From Oleiharenicola sp. (lineage in GTDB: Bacteria; Verrucomicrobiota; Verrucomicrobiia; Opitutales; Opitutaceae), in the NCBI GenBank assembly GCA_025363455.1, contig JANYDW010000048.1, positions 1 to 64,000 of the forward strand: 64,000 nucleotides of DNA. Direction: 5' to 3'. The notes beneath the pieces were generated by a model. It did no database searches, had not been told where the DNA came from, and saw only the letters and a program-made list of their open reading frames with translations. Shown here one piece after another: positions 22,382 through 31,410 of the stretch (the stretch's first letter is position 1; every line of letters starts with the position of its first letter). The position numbers and the translations under genes are program-made.

Positions 22382-24538
22382 ATGAGCAAGTCCCAACGTG
22401 CGCCCGCCACCCGTATTGCCGAGTTCCAGCTGTCGCATGCCCGCAACGGCCCGCACCTCCCGCTCCCGGTGAGTATGCCTGGCTGGCCTTTCCAGACGAT
22501 CGGCCAGTGGAAGCAGGACGTGAATGCCGCGGCGGCGGCCTGGCGACGGGATTTCCGCGAATGGCGCGACGAACATCTCATCCGCATGGGCTACAACGGC
22601 GCGAACTACGAGCGCCCTGAGTTCCAGTGGACGCAGCGGAACTTCGTCCACGCCCAGATGATGGTTGAAGACCGTTTCTTCTACGACCCGGTGAAGCGCC
22701 GCTACACGGTGGATCGCTATCTCGACGACCTGAAGCAGCGCTATGGCGGCATCGACAGCGTGCTGATCTGGTATGTCTATCCGAACATCGGCATCGACGA
22801 CCGCAACCAGTTCGACCTGGCGGCCGACCTGCCCGGCGGCCTGGCCGGCCTCAAGCGCGCGGTCGCGGCTTTCCACCGCCGCGGAGTGAAGGTCTTCATT
22901 CCCACGAAGCCGTGGGACAGTGGCACCCGGCCCCAAGGCATGCCGGACTGGGAGGCGATTGCGCGCCTGGCCAAGGCGATCGGCGCCGACGGAGTCAACG
23001 GCGACACCTACAGCGGGGTGCCGCGCGCGTTCTTCGACGCGGCGGAGAAGCTGCGGCATCCCCTCGTCTTCGAACCCGAGGCCGTGCCGCTCTCCGACGA
23101 GGCCCTCGCTTGGAACCTGCAGAGCTGGGGCAAGCTTCTGCCCGACCAGGTCGTCCTGCCGGTGAGCAAGATGAAGTGGCTCGAACCACGCCACATGTCG
23201 AACACCGAGAACCGCTGGGGCCGCGACCGCACCAACGATTTTCACTACATCTTCTTCAACGGCTCCGGCTACAACTCGTGGGAGAACATCTGGGGCGTGT
23301 GGAACCAGTTCACGCCGCGCGATGCCGCCGTCCTCCGCCGCATCGCGCATCTCTACCGGCGTTTCCCGGACCTCGTGGTCAGCCGGGACTGGGAGCCCTA
23401 CGCGCACACCTGCCAGCCCAACGTCTTCGCCTCGATGTTCCCGGCCAAGGCAATGACGCTGTGGACCGTCGTCAACCGCAACGAATACGACATCACCGGC
23501 GATCAACTGCAGGTCGCCCACCGGGAAGGCCACCGCTACTACGATGCCTGGCATGGGGCCGAACTGAAGGCCCTGGTGAAGGATGGCGCCGCCACCCTCG
23601 CCTTTCCCCTGGAACGCCGCGGCTTCGGCGCCGTGCTGGCCGTGGAACGCGGCGCCAAGGTCAAGGACCTCGCCGCCTTCCTGCGCGAGCGCCGCGCCCT
23701 CACCCACACGCCCCTGCAGCGCCTTTCCGCCGGGTGGAAATTCCTCCCGCAGCAGATGATGCCGATCAAGCCCACCCGCCGCCGCGCCCGGCCCCCGGCC
23801 GGCATGGTCACCGTCCCAGCCGGCACCTTCGACTTCCACTGCACGGGCGTCGAGATCGAGGGCTTCACCTGGCCCGGCCATGACGTGCAATTCCCGTGGG
23901 AGAATTCGCCGCGTCGCTCGCACCGGCGCCGGCTCAAGCTGCCGGCGTTCCACATCGACCGCCACCCGGTCACCAACGCCGAGTTCAAGCGGTTCATGGT
24001 TGCGACCCGCTACCGCCCGGCGGATGACCACCACTTCCTCCGCGACTGGAAGCGTGGCGCGCCCCCGCGCGGCTGGGCGAACAAGCCCGTGACCTGGATT
24101 TCCCTCGAGGACGCCCGCGCCTACGCCGCGTGGGCCGGCAAGCGCCTGCCCCGCTCCTGGGAATGGCAATACGCCGCCCAAGGCACCGACGGCCGCCTCT
24201 TTCCCTGGGGTAACGCCTGGAATCCCGCCAACGTGCCCGCCCCCAACCGCGGCCGCACGCTCCTGCCGCCGGCCGATGTCGACGCCCATCCCGGTGGCGC
24301 GAGCCCGTTCGGTGTCATGGATCTCGTCGGCAACGTCTGGCAGTGGGCCGACGAGTTTCGCGACGAGCACACACGGACCGCCGTGTTGCGCGGTGGCAGC
24401 GCGTATCACCCGCAGACCTCGCACTGGTATTTCCCGCAGGCCTACCAGCTCGACCAACACGGCAAATACCTGCTGATGTACCCGGGAAAAGACCGCAGCG
24501 GCATGCTCGGCTTCCGCTGCGTGGTCGACGCCACGTAA
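22382..24538 (+). CDS. Fusion: glycosidase-like TIM-barrel half plus formylglycine-generating-enzyme-fold half
   Basis: A 718-residue protein without signal peptide. Residues about 30-400 look like a glycoside-hydrolase TIM barrel (VLIWYVYPNIGIDDRNQ, GVKVFIPTKPWDSG, GADGVNGDTYSG, FEPEAVPLS). From about residue 475 (GMVTVPAGTFDF) to the end it has the FGE/SUMF1 fold: HPVTNAEFKRFM, PVTWISLEDARAYAAWAGKRLP, FPWGN, GNVWQWADEF, LRGGSAY, GFRC. The paired active-site cysteines of true formylglycine enzymes are not visible, only the last FRC Cys. So the second half may bind sugar or act in another way. It sits 65 bases after the GH13-like gene in the same operon. Confidence 0.75.
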   Translation: MSKSQRAPATRIAEFQLSHARNGPHLPLPVSMPGWPFQTIGQWKQDVNAAAAAWRRDFREWRDEHLIRMGYNGANYERPEFQWTQRNFVHAQMMVEDRFFYDPVKRRYTVDRYLDDLKQRYGGIDSVLIWYVYPNIGIDDRNQFDLAADLPGGLAGLKRAVAAFHRRGVKVFIPTKPWDSGTRPQGMPDWEAIARLAKAIGADGVNGDTYSGVPRAFFDAAEKLRHPLVFEPEAVPLSDEALAWNLQSWGKLLPDQVVLPVSKMKWLEPRHMSNTENRWGRDRTNDFHYIFFNGSGYNSWENIWGVWNQFTPRDAAVLRRIAHLYRRFPDLVVSRDWEPYAHTCQPNVFASMFPAKAMTLWTVVNRNEYDITGDQLQVAHREGHRYYDAWHGAELKALVKDGAATLAFPLERRGFGAVLAVERGAKVKDLAAFLRERRALTHTPLQRLSAGWKFLPQQMMPIKPTRRRARPPAGMVTVPAGTFDFHCTGVEIEGFTWPGHDVQFPWENSPRRSHRRRLKLPAFHIDRHPVTNAEFKRFMVATRYRPADDHHFLRDWKRGAPPRGWANKPVTWISLEDARAYAAWAGKRLPRSWEWQYAAQGTDGRLFPWGNAWNPANVPAPNRGRTLLPPADVDAHPGGASPFGVMDLVGNVWQWADEFRDEHTRTAVLRGGSAYHPQTSHWYFPQAYQLDQHGKYLLMYPGKDRSGMLGFRCVVDAT

Positions 24539-24545
24539 TTTTTCC

Positions 24546-25391
24546 ATGCGCAGCAAGCTTTTCGTCCCCGGTTCCCGTCCGGATCTTTTCGCGAAGGCCC
24601 TCGCCGGCCCGGCGGACAGCCTGTCGTTCGACCTCGAGGATGCCGTGCCCGAGGCCGGCAAGGCCGAGGCGCGCCGCCTCGTCGGGCAGGCACTCTCGTC
24701 ACCCGAGTTCGCCGCGTCCCAAAAAATCCTGATCGTCCGTGTGAACGCGCTCGCCACGTCGCATTTCGCCGCAGACCTCGCCGCCGTCATCGGCCCGCGC
24801 CTCGATCTGCTCAATCTGCCCAAGGTCGAGTCAGCCGCCGACATCCGCGCCGCGGCCAAAGCCCTCGCTGTTCTGGAGAAAAAACAAAAGCTCCCCCGCC
24901 CGATTGGCCTCCTCGCCAACATCGAATCCCCGCGCGGCCTCCGGCTCGCCGCTGAGATCGCCGCCGCCGATCCGCGCGTCGCCGGCCTGCAGCTGGGTTT
25001 CGCCGACCTCTTCGAGCCGCTCGGCATCGACCGCACCGACGCCGCGGCCATCCACCAGATCCAGCTCGCGGTCCGGCTCGCCGCCGGGGAGGCCGGCCTC
25101 TGGGCCTTCGATGCCGCCTACGGCAATATCAAGGATCCCGACGGGTATCGCGCCGAGGCCCTCGCCGCCAAAAGGCTCGGCTTCATTGGCAAGAGTTGCA
25201 TTCACCCGAGCCAGGTTGCGCTGGCCAATGAGATCTTCCGCCCCACCGGCGACGAGATCGCCTTCGCCCAAAAAGTCGTGGCCGCCGCTGAAAAAACCAC
25301 GGCCGGCGTCTTCACCGTCGACGGCCGGATGATCGACGCTCCCTTTATCAAGCGCGCCCGCGCGGTCCTCGTCATCGCCCGCCAGATGTAG
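24546..25391 (+). CDS. HpcH/HpaI aldolase / citrate-lyase beta-like (CitE-type)
   Basis: The 281-residue protein matches CitE-like lyases: LFVPGSRPDLFAKAL at the N-terminus, SFDLEDAVPEAGK with the Mg-binding acids, and GKSCIHPSQV near the C-terminus. Such enzymes split or make (S)-citramalyl-CoA, malyl-CoA or related 2-hydroxyacyl-CoA. The next gene encodes a class III CoA-transferase, which could load the acid with CoA first. It lies seven bases after the fusion gene, in the LacI-controlled operon. Which acid it cleaves is not clear from the sequence. Confidence 0.85.
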   Translation: MRSKLFVPGSRPDLFAKALAGPADSLSFDLEDAVPEAGKAEARRLVGQALSSPEFAASQKILIVRVNALATSHFAADLAAVIGPRLDLLNLPKVESAADIRAAAKALAVLEKKQKLPRPIGLLANIESPRGLRLAAEIAAADPRVAGLQLGFADLFEPLGIDRTDAAAIHQIQLAVRLAAGEAGLWAFDAAYGNIKDPDGYRAEALAAKRLGFIGKSCIHPSQVALANEIFRPTGDEIAFAQKVVAAAEKTTAGVFTVDGRMIDAPFIKRARAVLVIARQM

Positions 25392-25395
25392 CGTC

Positions 25396-26631
25396 ATGCC
25401 CCTGAAAAAGCGCGATTACGACTCCGGCGCCCGCGGCCCCTTGCACGGCATCCGGGTACTTGATCTCTCGCGACTTTTCGCCGGCAACGTGCTGACCCAG
25501 ATTCTCGGCGATTTCGGCGCGGAGATTATCAAGGTCGAACCGCCTGAGGGCGACACGCTTCGCGCGTGGCAGACCAACGGCGTGTCGACGCACTGGAAAA
25601 TCTATTCACGCAACAAGCAGAGCCTCGCCCTCGACCTGCGCAAACCCGAAGCGATCGAGCTCATCCGCAAGCTGGTGCCCACCGCCACGCTCTTCATCGA
25701 AAGCTTCCGGCCCGGCGTGCTGGAGAAAATGGGCCTGGCGCCCGACGTGTTGCTCAAGCTCAACCCGAAGCTCGTCATCACGCGCATCTCCGGCTGGGGC
25801 CAGGACGGTCCCTACAGCCAGCGCCCGGGCTTCGGCACGGTCATCGAGGGCATGTCGGGCTTTGCGTCCTTCAACGGCTTCGCCGACCGCGAGCCCGTGC
25901 TGCCGCCCATGTATCTCGCCGATGGCGTCGCAGGTCTCTACGGCGCCTCGGCGGCCATGATCGCGTTGCGCGAGGTGGAGCGAAACGGCGGCCGCGGCCA
26001 GGTCATCGACCTGCCGTTACTTGACCCGCTGTTTGCCATCCTCAGCCCCCAAGCCGCCAACTACCGCCTGACCGGCAAGATCAAGCTGCGCACCGGCAGC
26101 CGCTCGACCAATTCCGCCCCGCGCAACGTCTACCAGTGCAGGGACGGCAAGTATGTTGCCGTCTCGGGCTCGACGCAGGGCATGGCCGAACGCCTGTTGC
26201 GCGCCATTGGCCGCGCTGACCTCAACGACGACCCCCGCTTCCGCACCAACGCCGATCGCTTGAAACACGCCGACGAACTCGACGCCATCATCGGCGCCTT
26301 CATCGCCCGGCACACGCAGGCGGAGAACGTCACCTTCTTCGAGAAGGCCGAGGTCACGGTTGGCCCGATCTACGACGTTTCGCAGATTCTCGAGGACTCG
26401 CATTTCATCCAGCGCGAAATCGTGGCCGACTATCCCGATGCCGAGACGACGACGCTGCCCATGCACCACGTCGTGCCGCGCCTGGCCGGGACCCCGGGCT
26501 CGATCCGCTCCCGCGCCCCGGGCCTGGGTGAGCATAACCGTCCCATTCTGGCGGAACTTGGCATCGACGACTCCGCTTACGCCCGTTTGATCGCGGCCGG
26601 AGTGGTCATCGAAGCCGCCGGGAAAAAATGA
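25396..26631 (+). CDS. Class III (CaiB/BaiF) CoA-transferase
   Basis: A 411-residue enzyme with the family's opening GIRVLDLSRLFAGNVLTQILGDFGAEIIKVE and the catalytic Asp in YLADGVAG (Asp 176). Class III enzymes move CoA from an acyl-CoA to a carboxylic acid through an Asp-linked intermediate. Standing four bases behind the CitE-like gene, it probably prepares the CoA ester that CitE then cleaves. Its stop overlaps the transporter start (ATGA). The acid is not identified. Confidence 0.88.
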   Translation: MPLKKRDYDSGARGPLHGIRVLDLSRLFAGNVLTQILGDFGAEIIKVEPPEGDTLRAWQTNGVSTHWKIYSRNKQSLALDLRKPEAIELIRKLVPTATLFIESFRPGVLEKMGLAPDVLLKLNPKLVITRISGWGQDGPYSQRPGFGTVIEGMSGFASFNGFADREPVLPPMYLADGVAGLYGASAAMIALREVERNGGRGQVIDLPLLDPLFAILSPQAANYRLTGKIKLRTGSRSTNSAPRNVYQCRDGKYVAVSGSTQGMAERLLRAIGRADLNDDPRFRTNADRLKHADELDAIIGAFIARHTQAENVTFFEKAEVTVGPIYDVSQILEDSHFIQREIVADYPDAETTTLPMHHVVPRLAGTPGSIRSRAPGLGEHNRPILAELGIDDSAYARLIAAGVVIEAAGKK

Positions 26632-27947
26632 CCCCGGCGCCCAGCAGTGCGGCCGGCACGGGCGATCTTTCCTTTGGCCGCGAGGACCAGCCAGCGGACG
26701 CCCGGTTGCGGTCGGCGATGATGCTCGTGGGCACCGGGTATCTGTTCCTGACCCTGTGCGACTATCGGGAGGGCATCGCCAACCTGGCCCTGCGGTTTCT
26801 GCTCAAGGATCACCTGCAACTGACGGCGAGCCAGTTGGCGGGCTTTTTTGCCATCACCAAGCTCGCGTGGTATTGCAAGCCCTTCGCCGGCGTGCTCGCC
26901 GACAACGTGCGGTTGCTCGGCACCCGCCGGAAGGGATATCTGGTCGTCTTTTCCGCGGCAGCCGGTGCACTCTGGCTGGCCCTGCCTCTGGCGCACAACA
27001 GCTATGGCTTCATGTTGTGGCTGGTCGGGGCCATCAACTTTGCCCTGATGATGGTGCACACGACGCTGGGCGGCATGCTCGTGGAGGTGGGCCAGGCGCT
27101 GGGCGCCACGGGCCGCATCAGTGCGTTGCGCAGCGGCTCCGAAAGCCTGGGCTGGCTCCTCACGGGGCTCGTCAGCGGCTGGATCGTCGTGCACCTGCTC
27201 CATTATGGCTTCCTGCTCAATGCCGTCCTCATGATCGTCCTGACCGGGCTTTTCGCGCAAACGCTTCGCGAGAAAAAATCCGGAGCGACCGGACCGGACA
27301 AACCCAAGTGGACCCTGGCGCACTTCAAGGAACTGTTCCGGCACCGCACGCTCTGGACGGCCGCCGGCTTCTGGGTGCTCATCAAGTTCTCGCCCGGGTT
27401 CGGGACGCCGTTGTTCTATTACCAGAGCGAGACTCTCGGATTTACGCCGCAGTATATCGGGTATCTCGGTCTCGTGTCGGCCGCCGCCGGGTTGGGCGGC
27501 AGCATCGTCTATATGCGGCTGTGCCGGCATATCGCTCTCCGCCGCCTGCTGTGGCTGGGCGCCAGCCTGCATGCGACAGCGGCGTTGGCTTATTTCGCCT
27601 ACCGGTCGATCGGCCCGGCCATCGCGATCGAGGCCTTGTATGGGCTGTGTACCGCCCTGGCCTTCATGCCGATCTTCGACCTGCTGGCCCGCGCCACGCC
27701 CAGGCAGTTCGCTGCGCTCGGCTATGCGCTCATCTTCAGCCTGGGCAGTCTTTCGGTCTCGGGCTCGGACCTGATGGGGTCCTGGCTCTTCGAGCGGTTC
27801 GGCCACAGCTTCGCCAGCATGATCCTGTTGAACTCAGGCAGCTCCGCCGTCGTGCTGCTGGTCATTCCCTTTTTGCCCAGCATACTGACCGCCCACCGGG
27901 ATGGCGAAGGCCCCGCGTCTGAAACGGCGGCCACTCCGGCCCGATAG
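26628..27947 (+). CDS. MFS / folate-biopterin-type (BT1-like) carrier
   Basis: A 439-residue membrane protein with about twelve helices. The text FFAITKLAWYCKPFAGVLADNVRLLGTRRKGYL matches the loop 2-3 signature of BT1/folate-biopterin transporters and related MFS carriers. It overlaps the CoA-transferase gene by four bases and is the last gene of the operon. A role in carrying the acid or sugar used by the operon is more likely than folate transport. An unrelated MFS function cannot be excluded. Confidence 0.75.
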   Translation: MTPAPSSAAGTGDLSFGREDQPADARLRSAMMLVGTGYLFLTLCDYREGIANLALRFLLKDHLQLTASQLAGFFAITKLAWYCKPFAGVLADNVRLLGTRRKGYLVVFSAAAGALWLALPLAHNSYGFMLWLVGAINFALMMVHTTLGGMLVEVGQALGATGRISALRSGSESLGWLLTGLVSGWIVVHLLHYGFLLNAVLMIVLTGLFAQTLREKKSGATGPDKPKWTLAHFKELFRHRTLWTAAGFWVLIKFSPGFGTPLFYYQSETLGFTPQYIGYLGLVSAAAGLGGSIVYMRLCRHIALRRLLWLGASLHATAALAYFAYRSIGPAIAIEALYGLCTALAFMPIFDLLARATPRQFAALGYALIFSLGSLSVSGSDLMGSWLFERFGHSFASMILLNSGSSAVVLLVIPFLPSILTAHRDGEGPASETAATPAR

Positions 27948-27984
27948 TGGTCGGGCGGCGGCCCGCCGCTTGCTTTCGACCGGA

Positions 27985-29022
27985 TCACTTTTTCGCGAAG
28001 GGCGAGGTGGTTTCCCGTTTCAGCTCGCGGGTCATGAGCGCCATCAATGCGTCGAGCGGCTTCTTCCCCTGGTAGAGGATGGCGTGGACCTCGCCCAGAA
28101 TCGGGGCGGTGATCTTCTTCTGCAGGCACAACTCGTGCAAGGCCTGGGCGGTGCGGTAACCCTCGACGACCGTGCGCCGCCCGGCCAGTAATTCCACCAC
28201 GGGATGGCCCGCCCCGACCTTCTCGCCAAACTCGCGGTTGCGGCTCCAGGCCCCGTGGCAGGTGGCGACGAGATCGCCGAAGCCGCTCAGGCCGTAAAAA
28301 GTTTCCTTCTTGGCGCCGAGCGTCTCGCCGACGCGCACCATTTCAGTCAGAGCGCGGGTGATGAGCGAGGCCTTGGCGTTGTCGCCGAGCTTAAGTCCGT
28401 CGCAGAAGCCGGCCGCGATGGCGTAGATATTCTTGAGGGAGGCACCGTATTCCGCGCCGGCCAGGTCGTCGCTCGTGTAGAGCCGCAGCGTCGAGCCGCT
28501 CACGGCCGCTTGCACGCGGTCCACGAAGTCACCGGGCTCAGCGACGGCCAGCACTACGGCCGCGGGCAGGCCCTGGGCCACCTCCGCCGCATTGGTCGGG
28601 CCGGTCAGGGTCGCCACATTGGCCCCGGGAAAGGCCTGCGCCATGACCTCACTGGGCCGGAGTTGAGTGCCGACCTCGAGGCCCTTGACCAGGCTGATGA
28701 AAAGCTGCGGCTGCCGGGCAGCCAGCTCGGCCTTGATGCGCTGGCACCACTCCCGCAAAGCGTGGGAGGGACTGGCGATCAAAACTACGTCGGTGTCGAG
28801 CAGTCCGGCATGCAAGTCGGAGGTGACGACAAGGGATTCCGGCAGCTTGAAGCCGGGCAGGTAATCGCGGTTCTCCCGCGCCAGCTGCATGGTCACCGCG
28901 TGCTCCGGCCGGCGGGTGATGAGCGTGGTGCGCTGGTTGCGCCGGGCCAGGTGGGAGGCGACTGCGGTGCCCCACGCACCCGCGCCGATGACCGCAAAAT
29001 GGAGGGGGCGCTGGTCGGGCAT
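27985..29022 (-). CDS. gpsA: NAD(P)H-dependent glycerol-3-phosphate dehydrogenase
   Basis: The 345-residue protein reduces dihydroxyacetone phosphate to sn-glycerol 3-phosphate, the first step of phospholipid synthesis. It has the Rossmann start VIGAGAWGTAVASHLA, the catalytic Lys region GAEYGASLKNIYAIAAGF and the substrate-binding GDNAKASLITRALTEM. Length is typical (about 335). It is read in the same direction as lysA, whose stop is only 11 bases upstream of its start, so the two are likely cotranscribed. Confidence 0.95.
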   Translation of the reverse strand: MPDQRPLHFAVIGAGAWGTAVASHLARRNQRTTLITRRPEHAVTMQLARENRDYLPGFKLPESLVVTSDLHAGLLDTDVVLIASPSHALREWCQRIKAELAARQPQLFISLVKGLEVGTQLRPSEVMAQAFPGANVATLTGPTNAAEVAQGLPAAVVLAVAEPGDFVDRVQAAVSGSTLRLYTSDDLAGAEYGASLKNIYAIAAGFCDGLKLGDNAKASLITRALTEMVRVGETLGAKKETFYGLSGFGDLVATCHGAWSRNREFGEKVGAGHPVVELLAGRRTVVEGYRTAQALHELCLQKKITAPILGEVHAILYQGKKPLDALMALMTRELKRETTSPFAKK

Positions 29023-29033
29023 GGGGCAAACCG

Positions 29034-30335
29034 TCAGGTTTTAAGAAAGGAGGGGATTTTTTCCCCCGCGATCACAGTCTCAAATTTCTCGCGGGGATTG
29101 ACCAGCTCGAAGCGGCTGCCCGACACCAGCACCTCGGCCGGCAGTGAGCGCGTGTTGTAACGGCTGGCCATCGTGTAGCCGTAGGCGCCGGCGCTCATGA
29201 ACGCCACCAGCTCGCCCTCGCCCACCGACTGCAGGGTGCGATCCTTGGCGAAACAGTCACCCGACTCGCAAATCGGACCGACGATATCGGCCTTGAGCGC
29301 GGGCCGCGTGGTGTCCCGCAGGAGCGGCACAATCTCGTGGTAGGCCTCGTACATGGCGGGGCGCACGAGGTCGTTCATCGCGGCATCAAGCACGAGGAAA
29401 TTCTTGTTGGCACCGCGCTTCAGGTGCTCGACGCGGGCGAGCAGCACACCGGCATTGCCCACGAGAAAGCGGCCCGGTTCGAGCAGGATCTTGAGCCCCA
29501 GCGGGGCGAGCAGGGGCGTGAGCGCGGCCCCATAGGCCTCGGGCGTCAGTGGTCGCTCGGCGGCGGGCTTGGCGTCCCACCAAGCCGGCGCACCGCTGGC
29601 GAGCGCGTCCTGGTAAACGATGCCGATGCCGCCCCCGACGCTGAAATAGGTGATGCCGTAGAGCTTCTTCAGCTCCGCGACAAAGGGCACCACCTTCTCG
29701 ACCGCCTCGATGAACGGCGCGGCGGAGGTGAGCTGCGAGCCGATGTGCATCTGCACGCCCTTGAGCTCGAGGTGGGGATACTTGGCCGCGTAGGCGGCGG
29801 CGGCCACCTTGAGCGGAATGCCGAACTTGTTGTCGCTTTTGCCGGTCGTGATCTTGGCGTGGGTGTGAGCGTCGACGTCGGGGTTGATCCGGATGGCAAT
29901 CGGAGCCTTGCGGCCGAGCTGACCGGCCACGTGATTGATCCGCGCAAGCTCAGGCTCGCTCTCGACGTGAAAGCCGAAGACCCCGGCCTCGAGGGCGAGG
30001 CGAATCTCGGCCTCGGATTTGCCCACGCCGGCAAAAACGCTGCGGTGGGCGTCGCCCCCCGCCGCGAGGACGCGGCGCAATTCGCCACCGCTCACCAGAT
30101 CGAAGGCCGCGCCGAGGTTCGCAAAGTGGCGCAGCACGGCGAGGTTGGAATTCGCCTTCATGGCGTAGCAAATCTGTACGTCGAGGCCCGCGAGGCTGGC
30201 GGCCAGCCGGCGGTAGTTATCGGCAATCGTCAATCCGCTGTAAACGTAGGTCGGGGTGCCGTGAAGCTGCGCGATGGCCGCGAGATCAACGGACTCGCAA
30301 TGCAGTTTTTGCCCGGCGTAGTGGAAATGGTGCAT
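29034..30335 (-). CDS. lysA: Diaminopimelate decarboxylase
   Basis: The 433-residue PLP enzyme converts meso-diaminopimelate to lysine. Visible signatures are the PLP-lysine motif YAMKANSNLAVL (near residue 59), HIGSQLTS, the glycine-rich phosphate loop GGGIGI, LEPGRFLVGNAG, and CESGDCFAKDR with the cysteine reaching over the dimer interface. Length is normal. It is read leftwards into gpsA. Confidence 0.95.
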   Translation of the reverse strand: MHHFHYAGQKLHCESVDLAAIAQLHGTPTYVYSGLTIADNYRRLAASLAGLDVQICYAMKANSNLAVLRHFANLGAAFDLVSGGELRRVLAAGGDAHRSVFAGVGKSEAEIRLALEAGVFGFHVESEPELARINHVAGQLGRKAPIAIRINPDVDAHTHAKITTGKSDNKFGIPLKVAAAAYAAKYPHLELKGVQMHIGSQLTSAAPFIEAVEKVVPFVAELKKLYGITYFSVGGGIGIVYQDALASGAPAWWDAKPAAERPLTPEAYGAALTPLLAPLGLKILLEPGRFLVGNAGVLLARVEHLKRGANKNFLVLDAAMNDLVRPAMYEAYHEIVPLLRDTTRPALKADIVGPICESGDCFAKDRTLQSVGEGELVAFMSAGAYGYTMASRYNTRSLPAEVLVSGSRFELVNPREKFETVIAGEKIPSFLKT

Positions 30336-30432
30336 TTGTGGGTAAAGGCTGCGTGAAAGGTGTCGAGATAGACACTTCCGAATTGAACGGAAGCGCTATT
30401 TTTCGGGATTCTATCCCTCCACTCTCTCTCCC

Positions 30433-30699
30433 ATGTCACTCACCCTGCGTCGCCTGCTGAACTACCTGCCGATCCCTCACGGCGGCCGCGACCAGTTGTA
30501 TATCAAGGCGTCGTGGCACAAGCCCACGCCCTTCGACCAGTGGCGCAGCACCGTGCCCTTCCGGTCGCGGTCCCTGCTTCGCAGCGATCATTTTGGACGC
30601 GGGCTGCGCCGCCATCGCTTGGTCCGCTGGTTCATCCGCGGGACAATCGCCCTGTCCCTCGCTTGGATCGTGGTGGAAAGCGTCCTCGCCTTGGCGTGA
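30433..30699 (+). CDS. Small basic single-pass membrane protein, unknown
   Basis: An 88-residue protein with an Arg-rich N-terminal part (SLTLRRLLNYLPIPHGGRDQL...) and one C-terminal helix (WFIRGTIALSLAWIVVESVLALA). I recognise no family. It starts 97 bases from lysA, divergently, and precedes a membrane protein gene by 50 bases. ATG 30433 sits after CTCTCTCCC without a good Shine-Dalgarno. Confidence 0.55.
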   Translation: MSLTLRRLLNYLPIPHGGRDQLYIKASWHKPTPFDQWRSTVPFRSRSLLRSDHFGRGLRRHRLVRWFIRGTIALSLAWIVVESVLALA

Positions 30700-30749
30700 T
30701 TCCGAACGCCCGGCATTGACGCCGCAGCGGACCGGCCTTGCATCGGATC

Positions 30750-31373
30750 ATGTCCGACCTCGCCGAGCTTTATCCTTGGATTTCCGCCGGGGCCATTGCG
30801 TGGGGCGTGCTGGATGTTTTTTTTGGCTATCGCATCTTCAAGGTCACCCTCGCCGTCGTCGGCGGCCTGCTCGGCGTGGGGCTGGGCCAGGCAGCCGCCA
30901 CCGCGCTGGCCCTCAGTCCGGGTGTGGAGATCGCCGCCATGGTAGTGGGGGCATTGCTTGGGGCGGGCCTGGCCTTTCTGCTCTATGTTGCCGCCGTGTT
31001 TGTCGCGGGCTTCGGTTTCGGTGCTACTCTCGGCATGCTGCTGCTCGCCAATTTCCACCATATGGTGGCCCTGCTTACCGGTTTGGTGCTGGGCGTCATC
31101 GGCGGATTCCTGGCCGTGAAGGTGCAACGGATCCTGATCATCCTCTCCACCTCATTACTGGGCTCGTTCCGGGCGGTCCTGGCGCTGTCCTACTTCACCA
31201 GCTCGCTCGACTGGCTGTTCTATTTTAAACAACCGGATCAACTGCCCGCCTTGATCGATAACAACCGCTGGATGCTTCCTTCCATCCTCGCCTTCGCCAG
31301 CGTCGGAGTGATAGCGCAGCTGGAACTCGGCGGTGCCAACGAACCGAAGAAAGTCCGGGCCAAGGACGAGTAA
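30750..31373 (+). CDS. Multi-pass membrane protein (DUF4203/TMEM198-like)
   Basis: About 207 residues with six or seven hydrophobic segments rich in Gly and Ala (LAVVGGLLGVGLGQAAATAL, MVVGALLGAGLAFLLYVAAVFVAGF). The pattern of Gly-rich helices and a KVQRILIILSTSLLG segment resembles DUF4203 proteins of unknown function. The C-terminus is charged (NEPKKVRAKDE). ATG 30750 is preferred over TTG 30738. The next gene follows within 40 bases. Confidence 0.65.
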   Translation: MSDLAELYPWISAGAIAWGVLDVFFGYRIFKVTLAVVGGLLGVGLGQAAATALALSPGVEIAAMVVGALLGAGLAFLLYVAAVFVAGFGFGATLGMLLLANFHHMVALLTGLVLGVIGGFLAVKVQRILIILSTSLLGSFRAVLALSYFTSSLDWLFYFKQPDQLPALIDNNRWMLPSILAFASVGVIAQLELGGANEPKKVRAKDE

Positions 31374-31410
31374 ACTTGCCGCCGTTCCCGCCGTCCTCAC
31401 CATCGCGCCA

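Noticed and set aside
22289..25051. A 920-residue open frame on the minus strand across the sugar operon
   Set aside because: It is antisense to three well-supported genes, has His/Arg/Gly-rich text without any domain, and reflects the codon bias of the plus-strand genes.
27947..27985. Terminator between the MFS carrier and gpsA
   Set aside because: Only a five-pair GC stem with no T-tract; too weak to call.
30338..30432. Riboswitch in front of lysA or the divergent small gene
   Set aside because: The gap is only 97 bases and I see no lysine-riboswitch core.
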